DNA of 64,000 bases from Rosa chinensis (GCF_002994745.2 NC_037089.1:17404641-17468640); one strand, 5' to 3'. Shown: positions 19,189 to 30,018, numbered from the stretch's first letter. Program-made: numbers and translations. The notes: generated from the sequence alone by a model not told the origin.

Positions 19189-20574
19189 TCATCTGAGCAC
19201 AGCTTCCATGAACTTTGCGTCACCTGCCATAGCTTGTAGAGTCTCAGGCAAGAGGCAAGCAAAAAATTCAATACTTCCTTCTTTGTCCCCAGGATACACC
19301 ATTAACATCCCATTCTTTTTTTCTGCAGCTCCACCACGCAAGCAGAGCGGCCTCCCCCACCCAAAATCATTGCCATAAACATTGAACCGCGGTGAGCTTC
19401 CTGTGAGCAACGCAGTAGTACTAGTTTGACTTTGTAGAATATCCCTCAGATTTGGGAAAAACGTCGGATTTTTTGCAAAATTCTCTACATACTTTCTTGC
19501 ATCATCACTTACATCAGATGTGATGGAGGTAATCTTCTTGTTTATATGCAAAGCAGCCCATCCTATCCCATTTTGTAGCAGCTCACCTGCAGTGGACTTA
19601 ACAGAAATCCCTTCAAGCGCATTCCCAAAGTATTCTTTTGGCAATGGTGGCTTCAATCTTTGTCTCAATCCTGTCGCAATGAAATAACTAACCTCATCAT
19701 CAGGGTTTAAATCATGTCTGCTACGTATTGTGGCGCACCAGAAATGGGCCATGAGTGCTTGAAGGGAGGAGATGTTATTGGTACCCCTCTCAGCATTGGC
19801 CTTTGCTTTGAGCTGTGCAACCTTTTCTTTTGGAAAATGAAAAACCCTTGTTCGTAAAGAGACTGAAGAGGATTGATCCATAATCTGCTGCTGACTTGGG
19901 AGTAATTCATTGTAAGGTAAGGGTAGGTGAATTGGGAGTTCAATAACGCCATCAAGAAATTGACGATGAAAAATAGGAGGGGTCATCTGATGAACAGAGC
20001 CAGAACGAGAGATTTCAGACCAAGTATTAAGGAAATGCCAGTAAGAGGTACCATCCACAACTGAGTGGTTAATGCTGCAACCGATGAAGATGCCATCAAC
20101 AAGCTCAGTTACTTGCACTGCAAGCAATGGTTTCGAAATGCCTTCATAGTTCCGAACACCATTCATGGGAAGGAGTTGGCAGACAATGTCATCAGGAACG
20201 TCCACGGAATCTAGGATATCGGCCACTGTGACACAATCAGCAGCTGCGTGTAAGAATTCGACTCCGGCGTCATTACAATTGATGAAAACACACGAGGTAC
20301 TATTATCTTTATTTTCGGTCACTGCAAGGCGGCCGGCAAGTGGGTAGAAGATGTCCAAAGCTTGAGAAAGTGAGGATATTAGGTGTTGGACCAAGCTGAT
20401 CTGGTTCATTTCATTCTCTGATGAATAATATTTGTGGAAGAGAAGCCCCTTTTGGATGTAGTCAAGTTTGATAATTCGAAGATCCCATGGAGTCAACTCG
20501 ATTCTAGGAGCTAACTGACCATTGTGACTCGTTGGTTGGACAGTACTAGTGGAGATATGCCGAATCCGAGTCAT
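19189..20574 (-). CDS. BAHD acyltransferase (HXXXD type), intact
   Basis: The single host-type gene, one exon, about 461 residues, the usual length for BAHD enzymes. These cytosolic enzymes move an acyl group from a CoA thioester to an alcohol or amine of a secondary metabolite. The catalytic HSVVDG (HxxxD) is near residues 170-175, and the structural GNDFGWGRP motif near 401-409, both intact. Other family blocks: LTPWDLRIIKLDYIQKG, FYPLAGRLAV, ISSLQALMAHFW and GLRQRLKPPLP. I chose ATG 20572-20574 (MTRIRHISTSTVQPT), the usual start of this clade. The frame stays open upstream to about 20685 with a hydrophobic stretch unlike BAHD N-termini. The sequence resembles the 'uncharacterized acetyltransferase / EPS1-like' branch; the substrate cannot be told. 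Fragments of sister copies lie at 31920 and 32461. Confidence 0.92.
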   Translation of the reverse strand: MTRIRHISTSTVQPTSHNGQLAPRIELTPWDLRIIKLDYIQKGLLFHKYYSSENEMNQISLVQHLISSLSQALDIFYPLAGRLAVTENKDNSTSCVFINCNDAGVEFLHAAADCVTVADILDSVDVPDDIVCQLLPMNGVRNYEGISKPLLAVQVTELVDGIFIGCSINHSVVDGTSYWHFLNTWSEISRSGSVHQMTPPIFHRQFLDGVIELPIHLPLPYNELLPSQQQIMDQSSSVSLRTRVFHFPKEKVAQLKAKANAERGTNNISSLQALMAHFWCATIRSRHDLNPDDEVSYFIATGLRQRLKPPLPKEYFGNALEGISVKSTAGELLQNGIGWAALHINKKITSITSDVSDDARKYVENFAKNPTFFPNLRDILQSQTSTTALLTGSSPRFNVYGNDFGWGRPLCLRGGAAEKKNGMLMVYPGDKEGSIEFFACLLPETLQAMAGDAKFMEAVLR

Positions 20575-21213
20575 GGTTTCCCCTATCTGGATTACACTGG
20601 TTTCAAAGTTGAAGGCGCCTTTGGTGGTGGAGATTATGAGGTTAATTAATATGATTTTAATGTATAGAAGGCGCATGATTTTCAATTATTGTCTCGAACT
20701 GGATCAAATCTTTATGCGCAATCCGACAATTCCCACTAAAGAAAAAAAGAAAGAAGCAAAAGATCGAAGTGAAATGATTGGACCCATGGATTAGACGGCC
20801 GATTGGGCTGATCATATATTGTAATGATCTCAATTATTTGATGCGGGTGCTAAAAATCTTCATCTCAATTATTTGATGCGGGTGCTAAAAATCTTCATAG
20901 CAAGACGCCAAGACTGATGATTGGATGGCCATCGATCTTATCTTTGCTTTTGTTGCTTTTTCTCTAGTGCTTGCACTGATTGTAAATTTTGGTCAAGCGC
21001 TGCACCCTCTCATTAGGTGAGATAACCAATGACATATATAAAACTAGTAATTTGTAATTAATTTGCATAAGATGCATATTGGTAATTGGCATCCATCAAA
21101 ACTATTGGGATTTTTTTTTTCAAAAGATAACAAGCCTATATCACTTCTATAGGTAATAGCAATATTACAACATTCGGTCAACAAACAAACAATAAACAGA
21201 ACCCAGCTACGAG
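20575..21213 (-). promoter_or_regulatory. Presumed promoter and 5' UTR of the BAHD gene
   Basis: Host DNA upstream of the acyltransferase, A/T-rich, with the 35-bp duplication inside. It ends at a MITE near 21214, so native upstream sequence of only about 640 bp remains. I see no clear TATA box that I would assign. Confidence 0.4.
20829..20898 (+). repeat. Perfect 35-bp tandem duplication upstream of the BAHD gene
   Basis: Two identical 35-bp units (20829-20863, 20864-20898), each containing CAATTATTTGATGCGGGTGC, lie 255-325 bp upstream of the chosen start codon, in what should be the promoter. A copy-number change here could alter expression; that is inference. Confidence 0.85.
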
Positions 21214-21431
21214 TAATTATTCTCTCGTCCCGACTACCACGTGACATTGTCATGTGGTGGTACGAGCCAATAATATCATTTAAATTTAGTTGGGAACATT
21301 ACATGGGTGAAAAAAATAAATTAATTAACTAAACCGATCAGCAACAAGTACATGTCATATGAACTAATGAACCAATAACATTAACTTAGACCATCATGTG
21401 TACCATGATCTGGGATCATAAAATAATTTTT
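21214..21431. mobile_element. MITE copy 1 (short TIR family)
   Basis: The left end AATTATTCTCTCGTCCCGAC and the right-end complement AATTATTTTATGATCCCAGA form a weak inverted repeat. A better preserved relative lies at 29764-29940 (AATTATTCTGTGGTCCCGAA against AATTATAACATGGTCCCGGA). Shared inner motifs: GTGGTGG near the left arm and GGGTGAAAAAAA in the middle. Superfamily and target duplication are not clear. Confidence 0.5.
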
Positions 21432-21653
21432 CCTAATTTTTTTTTTTTTTTTGTGAACAATAAAGTTTAGGCGCGGGGGGAGGCTTCCTTATTAACCCGG
21501 CCAAGGCCTTATCCACACCCCCGTATTTCATGGGGCCAGATATTTGTTAAGTTAGTTACCCATCCAAAAAGAATTGTTGGTAGCGGGATTTGAACTCGTT
21601 GGGGCTCAACGCACAATCTGGTCCTTGCCAACTGAACCAACCCTCATAGGCAG
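21432..21653 (-). mobile_element. tRNA-headed SINE, about 220 bp
   Basis: On the minus strand, a box A-like GGTTCAGTTGGCAAGG (complement of 21623-21638) is followed by a box B-like GAGTTCAAATCCCGC (complement of 21583-21597), the internal polymerase III promoter layout. The element ends in a poly(A) tail (T run 21436-21452 on plus). The flanks AATAATTTTT at 21422-21431 and 21654-21663 are a target duplication. It inserted at the edge of MITE copy 1. It depends on LINE enzymes for movement. Confidence 0.75.
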
Positions 21654-21824
21654 AATAATTTTTTCTCAACTACGAGCTAGCAAGAACAGAAAGTTTGGAA
21701 AACGTAGTTGAAGGAAAAAATCTCAAGTTCAATACTAAAACAAGAGACTTTACCATAAGAAAATTCAAGGCACAATGATGACAAAAAAAAATATTGGAAA
21801 AACTAAATCTCATAAATAACAGAC

Positions 21825-22046
21825 TGTTTAAGGATATCTAATTTATGTGTCTGGCCCAAACTTTATGACTTGTCCAAGTTGTAATAGGGTTGGTCTTACA
21901 GATATATTTGGAGATATCCTAATCATTGTACAATTCAGTTTCCTTGTAAGACTTATATTCTTTGCTTGTAATCTTCTATATAAAGATGTCTCTATTATCA
22001 ATGAAAGTACAGATCATTCTCTCATAATTTCTGATTTCCTAAAACA
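21825..22046 (+). repeat. CopB 5' LTR
   Basis: Starts TGTTTAAGGATATC and ends TTCCTAAAACA. TATATAAAGATG near 21978 is a likely TATA box. It is directly followed by CGTTATCAGCACGAAG, the same inner sequence as in CopA and presumably the primer site. Confidence 0.92.
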
Positions 22047-22302
22047 CGTTATCAGCACGAAGCCCTAACCCTGAAACCCTAAAACCAAAACCTTTAAACC
22101 TTAGCTACTTCCACCGCACACCTTGAAGCCCTCGATCCTAGGAGTCCAGAATCAGCGGCGAAACCCCAAGAACCGCCCGAAAAAAACCCTGAATCGGCCA
22201 TCGTAAATCCTTAACCGGTCTAGCTAGCCTCGCCAGCGCATAGACTTACCTGCCTCCTCGTGCGCCCTGCTCCCCTCCGCGCTGCGTGTTAGCCTCGCTT
22301 AT

Positions 22303-22791
22303 TGATTATAAGCATTTTTATGCGTGTAATTATATCCAAAACACTAGAATTAAGTTAATCATCAAGTCAATTATTATATAATTAATTCATTGTGATTTAT
22401 TTTATAGTAAATAAGTGGAGCTGTGAATTTCAGAATATGTGGTGCAAAAATGGAACAATTTGGAGTTTCCGACAAAAAAACAAAATAGCCGATGCGGGTC
22501 AACCATAGTCAAAGCAGCAAGAGAGTGAGATTCAAGTGCGTCTGATAATACATGCGGAAGTGCATGGGAAAAAGTGCAAAATTTTAGCGAAAGGAATGCA
22601 TGCTTATTAATTAGGTTAATTAATCAAATGATTGATTAACTTGATTAATCAAGGAATGGTGCAGCACGTGTGCACCTAGCTTTTCATTCTCTTCCACTCA
22701 GATTATACTTTGCACGTGCAGCCCTCCCCCCTCTAATCCATTAGCCACTTGACATGTGGCCTTCACTTAATTAACCATCAGAACCAAAATG

Positions 22792-22823
<32 letters not shown>

Positions 22824-24263
22824 CAGTAGCCATCAGAACACACAGTAGCACACCCCATTCTCACTAGACCCCTTCTGCCGCACCACCACTCCACCAAAAA
22901 CCCATCCTCTTCTCCTCTTTAACACCAAAACCACCCCACCTCCAACTCTCCTTCTCCATTTCTTCCTCGTCATCTTTGTTTCCCTCCTCACCAAGATTTT
23001 CTTCACCTCACCAAGATCTATTCCTCACCAATATCTTCCTCACCAAGATCTATTCCTCACCAATATCTACGTCACCAAGATTCACTCCTCACCAAGATCT
23101 ACCTCACTAAGATTCAATCTTCTCATCAATTCCACAAATTTCAAAGGGGGAGCCCCAGCATCAAGAAATTCATCACCATTAAATTTGGGTAAAAGTGGGG
23201 AGCCATAAATCAAGGCTAGCCATAATTGCTTTATAGCAATTTGTGGCTTGTTCTTGTTACTCCTACTTCTCTTCACTTTGTTCCTCTTTAAATTTTGTAT
23301 ATTGATGTTTGTTTAATGATGGGTAGTGAGTAGATTTGTTGTTGGGGGCTAGGGTTGTGTGCCCTAGTCCAAATCTTGTGTAAAAGATGCTTATTTTAAT
23401 GTAATGATGCAATTTTCATATGATGGATGCTTATATCTATTTTTGTTGGGTTAAAATGCATGTCTAGGAGCCTAGTCAACTCTAGGGTGTGTATTTTGAG
23501 CATGTCTAGGATGGAGTTAGAGGCTTGACCCCCTCTAATTCCTAAGCTAGAAACCTTCAATTTCTTATTCGAGGGGTTATAAGCATGGTGATTTACACCC
23601 GTTGCGTGAATGCGCGGGCGGGTCGCTTAGTAGTCTAGTTCCTCGATCTTTAGGCCTCTTGATGTGAATTAGAGACCCTTGAACCGGCTCTAATTCATGC
23701 CAAGTGAGTTCCTACGACCCTTGAACCGGAGTAGGAATACCATGAAAGGGAATTTCGGTCCTTGAGCCTTGAACGGCCTTAGATACGATTACCGCCAAAG
23801 TAGGAAATTTGCATCTACATTAGATTAGCTTCCGACACATGAGATTTGGGTGAAGGAACCTCCCTAGCACCCGACATTCCCATTATATTGTTCACACTTT
23901 TCTAGTTTAATTTCCTTGCATTTTTATTAATCGCTTTACATTTTATTACTTTTTGTTAAGTTCAAATCCACTCTCAAACATTAAATCCATCGACTCATTT
24001 GTGTATACCCATCTTAAGGCTACAAGTTAGTGGCTTTGAATAGGCTTGGTATGAGCTAAGCCAAGCATTGCCAAGGCTTGGTGCCTTGATTGTTTATAGT
24101 CTTATTTTACTTTTTATTTTTCTTGTGTGCTTTTAGTATCCTACCGCCAATTATCTTGGTTAGGTCCAACACCTAATCCCCGAGGTACGATAAACTAAGG
24201 TCCAATTACTTCCCTTACTTGACAACGATTCGTACGCTTGCGAAGAGTTTATGAACCAAGTCA
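22303..24263 (+). mobile_element. Solo LTR of the same family as 506-2371, opposite orientation
   Basis: Starts TGATTATAAGCATTTTTATG and ends ACCAAGTCA, 1.96 kb. It aligns along its length with the complement of 506-2371, including the CGATTCGTACGCTTGCGAAG end motif. Flanks CTTAT (22298-22302) and CCTAT (24264-24268) are a 5-bp target duplication with one mismatch. No coding domains. A (TC)n microsatellite sits at 22793-22820, and direct CTCACCAAGAT repeats at 22990-23110. An ATG-poor, exon-like stretch is absent, so I call it LTR only. Confidence 0.85.
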
Positions 24264-24268
24264 CCTAT

Positions 24269-24908
24269 GCCTTGCATCATAACCCAAACGCCGTTAGCCT
24301 AGCCAAGCCTCGTTGATAGCCTCGCTTCACTTTGACAACTGCTAGCCTCTCCTCGACAGCTTCTGCATAGCCTCGCACATCCCGCACAGCTTCTGCACAA
24401 CCTCTCACATCCCATGCATGCATTAGCCTCACCTGCGTTGAAGCCAGCAGCCCCAGCCAAGTTCGGGCCAGCAACCAGCCACCGTCCTGCCACCACCACT
24501 GACTGGCAACTTTTTCGCCCATCTCCAACAGATTTTTCCGGCGACCCTATTTTGAGGTAAATTTTTATAAAAGTTCCTGCTTTCAAGTCATTTACTTTCT
24601 TTTCTTTTCTCAGGGACTTTCAACCTCCCTTCTTCTACCCTCCACTTTCTTTTTTGTGGGGAGACCTAAGCCGAACTATGGGGATTGGTGCTATCTCCAA
24701 GCTTGGAGCTTGTTGAGAATATACGATTGACCACATACACATCATTTTTTCGATCTAATCTAATACCTCTTGGAATGAAATTTCTTGGGATCGATTACAC
24801 TCAGAAATTCCTAATTTCTTTGGAGTGATTAGGCTCAGAAATTTCTACTATTTTCATGGTAGCTTTTTCCACTCCGAAACTAACCCATTTTTCTTGTTCC
24901 TTTTCAGG
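24269..24908 (+). other. CopB leader resumed after the solo LTR
   Basis: This is leader sequence of CopB. Features: Pro/Ala-rich GC part (24280-24500), TTCTTTTCTCAGGGAC near 24600, and TTCCTTTTCAGG directly before the gag ATG (24909). The last two look like splice acceptors, so a leader intron is possible. Confidence 0.45.
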
Positions 24909-25010
24909 ATGAGTAACATGAACAAACTGGACTTTGCTCCATTGCTGACAACTGGCTCTGGATATCACAAATGGGTTCGTGATGTTCGCCAGCATCTCAA
25001 GGCCCAAAGA
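24909..25010 (+). pseudogene. CopB gag start, truncated
   Basis: ATG 24909 opens MSNMNKLDFAPLLTTGSGYH then KWVRDVRQHLKAQR. This is the same gag N-terminal pattern as the CopA gag (LDFP.L...G..Y..WV.DV..HL). It is cut at 25010 by the insertion beginning TGTAATACCCC. Confidence 0.8.
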
Positions 25011-25560
25011 TGTAATACCCCAAAAATCAGTTATTAATTTCTGGGATCTTCCTGAAATTAATAAAGTGTTAGTTAGTATGATTTCGTGATTCGAGGTGGA
25101 GCGCAAGTGGTTCGGACGAATAATTACTCTAAACGTTTTATTTTCGAGGGGTCAAAAGGTTGACTTTTTATTCGTTGAGTTTCTCCAAAAACTTCCATCA
25201 CGAAAGTTATAGAGCGCGTTGACACAAGTTCGTGACCATGCGGAACGCGGAAATCAAAGTGCGTATGAAGAAATTATGGCCAACGGAAAATTTTTTCAAT
25301 TTTAGATAAATAGAAAAATATGAAAATAAAATCAGAAAATCCAAGGTTTCCAAATTTGGAAACCCTAAGCTTTCTCTCTTTCTCTCCGCAGCCGACCCCA
25401 GTTTTCCGGCGATATCTTCACCGTCCGGTCACGGATTGAGGCGCCACCGGTCCTAATCTCTTCGTCTCTCTTCCCTCTTCAAGTTTGTGGCAGCTTTGTG
25501 GCACGATTCGGGCTATAGAAGGCGCAGCAAGGAGGAGAAGGGTGGTGGCTGCAAGATGCA
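25011..25560 (+). mobile_element. Gypsy LTR fragment (TGTAATACCCC type)
   Basis: Begins TGTAATACCCCAAAAATCAG right after AAAGA (25006-25010, possible target site). The TGTAA(T/C)...CCC start and the run of motifs (CGAAAGTTATAGAGCG, GACCATGCGGAACGCGGAAA) resemble LTRs of chromovirus-type gypsy elements, such as the solo LTR at 34767-37394. The right limit is uncertain: by about 25560-25640 the sequence has passed into integrase of a different, Tat-type element, so a rearrangement joins them. Confidence 0.55.
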
Positions 25561-25639
25561 AAGCTTATCGCTAGCGCCCGCCTCAAATGCCACCAGTTTG
25601 CCAACTCCCCTCTCGCACCGTCAGTACCACTCTGAATTA

Positions 25640-25935
25640 TCATCGCCCCTTGGGCATACTGCCAATGGGGACTTGATTTCATTGGAAAATTCCAGTTGAC
25701 ACCAGGACAGCTAAAATTTGCCATTGTCACCATTGATTGCAACACTAAATGGATGGAGGCTGAGGCTCTAGTCACGATCACAGTTGCCAAGGTCATCAAC
25801 TTCCTCTGGAAGAACATTTACTGCCGATTCGGAATCCCTGAAACCATTATCACCGATAACGGTTCACAATTTGATAACAATACTCTCAAGGACTTCGTCG
25901 GCCAATACAGCACAACGATTCGATACGCCCCCCCG

Positions 25936-25973
<38 letters not shown>

Positions 25974-26437
25974 CGCACCCACAGACAAATGGCCAGGTTG
26001 AAGCAGTTAACAAAATTATCAAGCAAAACTTGAAGAAGAGGCTGGATGATGCCAATGGCTTATGGGCAGAGAAGTTACCCGAGGTCCTATGGGCGATCAG
26101 AACTACCCCCACAGAGTCCAATGGCGAGTCCCGTTTCTGAATGTCCTTTGGCACTGAGGTAGTGATCCCGGTTGAACAAGAGGTCCAAAATGATAGAGTG
26201 GCCTGCTTTGACGCACTCACCAACTCAGAGGGGTTGAACCTCGATTCTGACCTCTTGAAAGAGCGCCGAGAGCTAGCCCACCTCAGTAACATCAATAACA
26301 AACAATGTATCGCCCAATACTACAACGCAAGGGTCATGCCTCACCTTCTTTCTGTCGAGGATTGGGTGATGAAGGAAAAAAATGCCAACTTCAACGGGGT
26401 TGAAGGCCACTTGGGAAGGGCCATAAGAGATCACTGA
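25640..26437 (+). pseudogene. Tat-type integrase fragment with expanded poly-C tract
   Basis: Integrase core and C-terminal part: WGLDFIGKFQLTPGQ, VTIDCNTKWMEAE, FLWKNIYCRFGIPETIITDN, then QTNGQVEAVNKIIKQNLKK with the catalytic Glu, LPEVLWAIRTTPT, and FGTEVVIPVEQ. It parallels TatA 8090-8900. A run of nearly 50 C residues (25927-25972, one G) sits between the RYAP codons and HPQTNG, adding a long Pro tract. TGA at 26138-26140 breaks the frame. Confidence 0.85.
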
Positions 26438-27347
26438 GGCTGTCGGGCCTGCTACCTTCTATCTGAGGGGCGCGGACTGTATTATTCTGACATATCCTTG
26501 GAACGTCCAGCACCATCGCTACTACCCCAAGTAGCACGAGACACCCAGACTTTGCAATCCTCACCTCGCTGTTGCCACCTCTCCATGACTGTTCAACACC
26601 ATCTCCTTTTATCTTTTTAATTCAATGTATTTTGGAACTGCCCTCGTGTACTAATGAATGACATGCTATTAGCAATGAATGAAATGTTTTTACTCGCCAC
26701 ACTTCTGACCACTTGGCAAACGCCAACGATTATCGCTATTCGACCCTATATGGTCATATCATATCCCTATACCGCAATCGCCATAGGCCCTATGCTGGCC
26801 ACCACAACGATCACACGCAACAGGCATGGGCACGCTGCATAGCAATCCTAACTTATTGCCCACGCATTATCATTAATGTAAATGAGATATCGCCTCCGGC
26901 CGGTTCTGCTGATACAGCACGATGTTGTCCCTCACAAACCCTTGCGCTGCCAATGGCGATCAACTGAATGAATGGGATCAAATGAATGAACATCACCGGT
27001 ACGCGATACGTCGCGCTAACTGAAGGAATGCGATCAAATGAATGAATGTCAACGATACCGGATACAATGCAACCCAATAAACGAATGCCTCTAACAAAAT
27101 GAACGACTGTTAGTGCTACGCTGTAAATAGACACAAAAGACCTTGCCCATCGATGAAAAGCATACGCTACACGCCGAGATAACGAGATGAATAAATGAAC
27201 ACCAAGTGATACAATCTCCGTAACCATGCAAGACGATACACATTGAAAGATAAACACAATGAAAAGCGATACAATCATTACTCCAGAATGGCATACAAAG
27301 GAATTTCATTACAAAAGAATCATTCCTCAGCAAATGTGGTCACTACA
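26438..27347. other. 3' region of the Tat-type fragment
   Basis: It follows the integrase end. 26900-27300 has irregular repeats of GAATGAATG / CGATAC motifs (AATGAACATCACCGGTACGC, GCGATACAATC). No recognised domain; open frames here look accidental. Confidence 0.4.
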
Positions 27348-27790
27348 TGTTAATGCTCAGAATACCGTCATATGATGTCGGCTTCTGATAACGTGGACAA
27401 TGGTCCAATCTTCCGATATATGTGTAGTTCACGAAATCCCGCTAATCTATCAAGAGAAATACAACGGTGTCAAGAGGGGAGACCGCGGTTGGCGGTCTTC
27501 ACTCCTCCGATGCTAAAGTTAAACGATGTACTGGTATTGACAAATATAGCGGTAAATAGCTATTGAACGTGTAATTAATGAAGAGAGGGAAGTTGACCTT
27601 TTATAGGTGAAATAGTGAGTTACCTCACTCTTGTTTTCGATGTGGGACTGATATCCTTCAGTTTGCTGAGTTTTGGTTCTTTCTACAGAGACAACTTTGG
27701 GTGGCGCGTGTCGGTGCATCAAGGCATATTTCGGCCTGGAGCTGGCTTGCTGGTGAAAGTTGTCTTGCTGTGTTTCCGGAGATTACTCTA
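27348..27790 (-). repeat. Tat-type LTR fragment, reversed
   Basis: Starts TGTTAATGCTCAGAATACC. It shares with the TatB LTR (49766-50186): GGGAGACCGC..TTGGCGGTCTTC hairpin, CTCCGATGC, CCTTTTATAG, and TTTTCGATGTGGGACT. The complement of the last two is the promoter end (AGTCCCACATCGAAAA...TATAAAAGG). Thus it reads on the minus strand, opposite to the integrase fragment to its left. The right limit, where CopB RT resumes near 27791, is approximate. Confidence 0.65.
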
Positions 27791-29170
27791 TTGAAGTTAC
27801 TCCGCCAAGGTGACATGGTTAAGTATCAGTGCAGATTATGGACGGTAGTTGCTATGTATATACATTGCATATCTTTATGGAGATCTTGATACGGAATATA
27901 CATGAAGATTACTGGTGGACGTTATTCAACCAAGTCAAGTGGCTCTAGACCACAGAGCGCATTTGCAATAAGGTTGAAACGCCACTAAAGTGACTACTTG
28001 ATTGGAAAGGGATATGTCAATACCCTCGCGTTTTTATGACAAGTTCCGTATTCTATCGCGGTTCATGTTGGGGACATGATCTTTATTGGAAGCCCTTAAG
28101 GAGTTAAGGGAAACCACTTAACACTTGAAATATGAGTTTTAGATGAAGGATCTTGGGATAACACAGTTTTGTCTCGGTTTGGACCTTGAGCACCGTGTTG
28201 ATAGATGCTTAGGCATTTTGACAATGTCAAGCCTTCAAGCACCCCTAACATTATTCGTAGTCTTGATCCTAAAAAGGATACTCTTCGTCCGAAGGAGGAT
28301 GACGAAGATGTACGAGAGGAAAATGTGCCATGCATGAGCGTAATAGGCACATTATGGTAATTGGCTCAAATGCACAAGACTGAAAATTTCATTTGCAGTG
28401 AACTTGTTAGCTAGATATAGCTCTGTGCCAACGCGACACCATTGGATTGGTGTAAAAGATATCTTTCGATACTTGAGATATACGATTGATATGGGCTTGT
28501 TATATCCCTACAGAGAAATGATGGATTCGAACCAATCACACAGCAGCAACGCTGCCAACATTGGCACGCGTTTTCTATGCCCATGCCAAAATGACATTAG
28601 TGTTTTGGAAGGTTTTGCTGATGCAAGGTACCTCTCTAACCCTCATAAAGATCATTCTCAAACTGGTTAAGTGTTCACCATGGGTAAGACTGCATTATCT
28701 TGGAGGTCTACAAAACATACCCTAATCGCTACTTCTTCGAACCATGCAAATATTATTCCTTTTCACGAAGCGATTCGTGAATGCATGTGGATTGAATCCA
28801 TAATTACACATGTTTGAAGCAATTGTGGTTTGAAGTCTATCACAGATGAACCTACGAGCATTTATGAGGATAATGCTGCTTACTTTGAACAAATGAAGCA
28901 AGGTTACATCAGAGGTGACAACACCAAGCATAATCAGCAACAACAGACTCTCCTCAAGATCAAAGTGTACTACGTTCGATCTGAGGACAATGTGGCAGAC
29001 TTGTTCACTAAGTCATTACCTAAATCCACTTTCGAGAAACATGTTGGTAGCATCATTTGCGGAAGTTATCCGAACTCCCATGACCGTGGATATCAGGGGG
29101 AGATGTCTACATCCATGGTGTCGAAATGTGAAGGGTGTGTTGTACTCTTTTTCTCCTTCAAACGATGTTA
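27791..29170 (+). pseudogene. CopB reverse transcriptase and RNase H remnants
   Basis: Copia RT blocks in shifting frames: LYGDLDTE near 27875, KELRETT and MKDLGITQFCLGLDLEH (28080-28190), VKDIFRYLRYTIDMGLLYPY (28450-28510). RNase H blocks: FADARYLSNPHKDHSQTGxVF (28615-28680), WRSTKHTLIATSSNHA (28700-28750), and EDNVADLFTKSLPKSTFEKH (28980-29040), which is the standard copia RNase H end. A purine stretch ATCAGGGGGAGATG at 29091-29104 may be an old polypurine tract. It cannot make a functional enzyme. Confidence 0.85.
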
Positions 29171-29257
29171 TTTTTGTCTCACTAGGTTTTTGTTACTCGG
29201 CAAGATTTTTGACGAGGCAACGAGAGGAGCACCACGTTTGGGCAACACAAGGAGGAG

Positions 29258-29480
29258 TGTTTAAGGACATCTAATTTATGTGTCTGGCCCAAACTCTAGT
29301 GACTTGTCCAAGTTATAAAAGCGTTGGTCTTATAGATATCTTTGGAGATATCCTAGTCATTGTACGATTCAGTTTCCTTGTAAGACTTATATTCTTTGCT
29401 TACAATCATCTATATAAAGAGGACCCTATTATTAATGAAAGTACAGATCATTCTCTCCCAATTTCTGATTTCCTAAAACA
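29258..29480 (+). repeat. CopB 3' LTR
   Basis: Starts TGTTTAAGGACATC after the purines AAGGAGGAG and ends TTCCTAAAACA, then CAGAC. About 92% identical by eye to the 5' LTR. Confidence 0.92.
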
Positions 29481-29485
29481 CAGAC

Positions 29486-29763
29486 CTTATTATTAGATAT
29501 CATATATTTGAAAGTGGATATGGTCAAGAATGCATAGGTAATACACAACAATTTGAATTATTTTTTTATTTTATATTTTATGGTCTATACAAACTGAACT
29601 AGTAGAAATGTATGTTTGAACTCATTATGCAATATATAATAGTTTTCCTCAATGAAAATTTGAAATCAAAGCAAAAGTTAAACCATAAATCACATAATTT
29701 CAAAATGCTATAATTTAGGCATATACGTTAATTTCTTTCCATATTTATACAAGTTGTTAAGAG
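29486..29763. other. Host AT-rich spacer
   Basis: Continuation of the host sequence that precedes CopB at 21820, interrupted by the CopB insertion. No gene or repeat seen. Confidence 0.4.
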
Positions 29764-29940
29764 AAATTATTCTGTGGTCCCGAACTACCATGTGGAATTG
29801 CGCGCCGTGTGGTGGCCAGGGTCAATCATATTACTCAAATTTGGTGAGGACCATGTAGGGGGTGAAAAAAAAATTAAATTAAGATAACCAATAAGAAATA
29901 AGTCGTTTACAATGGTCCGGGACCATGTTATAATTTTCCA
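29764..29940. mobile_element. MITE copy 2 (short TIR family)
   Basis: AATTATTCTGTGGTCCCGAA on the left and complement AATTATAACATGGTCCCGGA on the right. It shares GTGTGGTGG and GGGTGAAAAAAA with copy 1 at 21214-21431. About 180 bp, no coding content. Confidence 0.5.
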
Positions 29941-30018
29941 ATTATTAAAGGATACATTGTGAATAAAAAATGATTGAAAATTGTATTTATTGAACAATCT
30001 ACTCAATAAAAATGTTTG

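Larger units (their letters stand above)
21825..29480 (+). mobile_element. CopB: Ty1/copia retrotransposon, complete ends, heavily nested
   Basis: LTRs of 222 and 223 bp (21825-22046 and 29258-29480) are bounded by a perfect target duplication CAGAC (21820-21824, 29481-29485). Inside: primer-site region, leader, a start of gag at 24909, then RT and RNase H remnants from about 27791. Between these lie a solo LTR (22303-24263) and gypsy fragments (25011 to about 27790). The LTRs differ at about 17 positions, making CopB the oldest datable insertion here by that measure. Protease and integrase were not found. Confidence 0.92.

Noticed and set aside
20575..20685. N-terminal extension of the BAHD protein as a signal peptide or membrane anchor
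   Set aside because: BAHD enzymes are cytosolic and relatives start at the MTRIRHIS-type Met; the upstream frame has only a TTG or a weak ATG start and is probably 5' UTR.
21583..21638. A functional tRNA gene
   Set aside because: Only box A and B-like motifs are present, without a cloverleaf; poly(A) and target duplication indicate a SINE.
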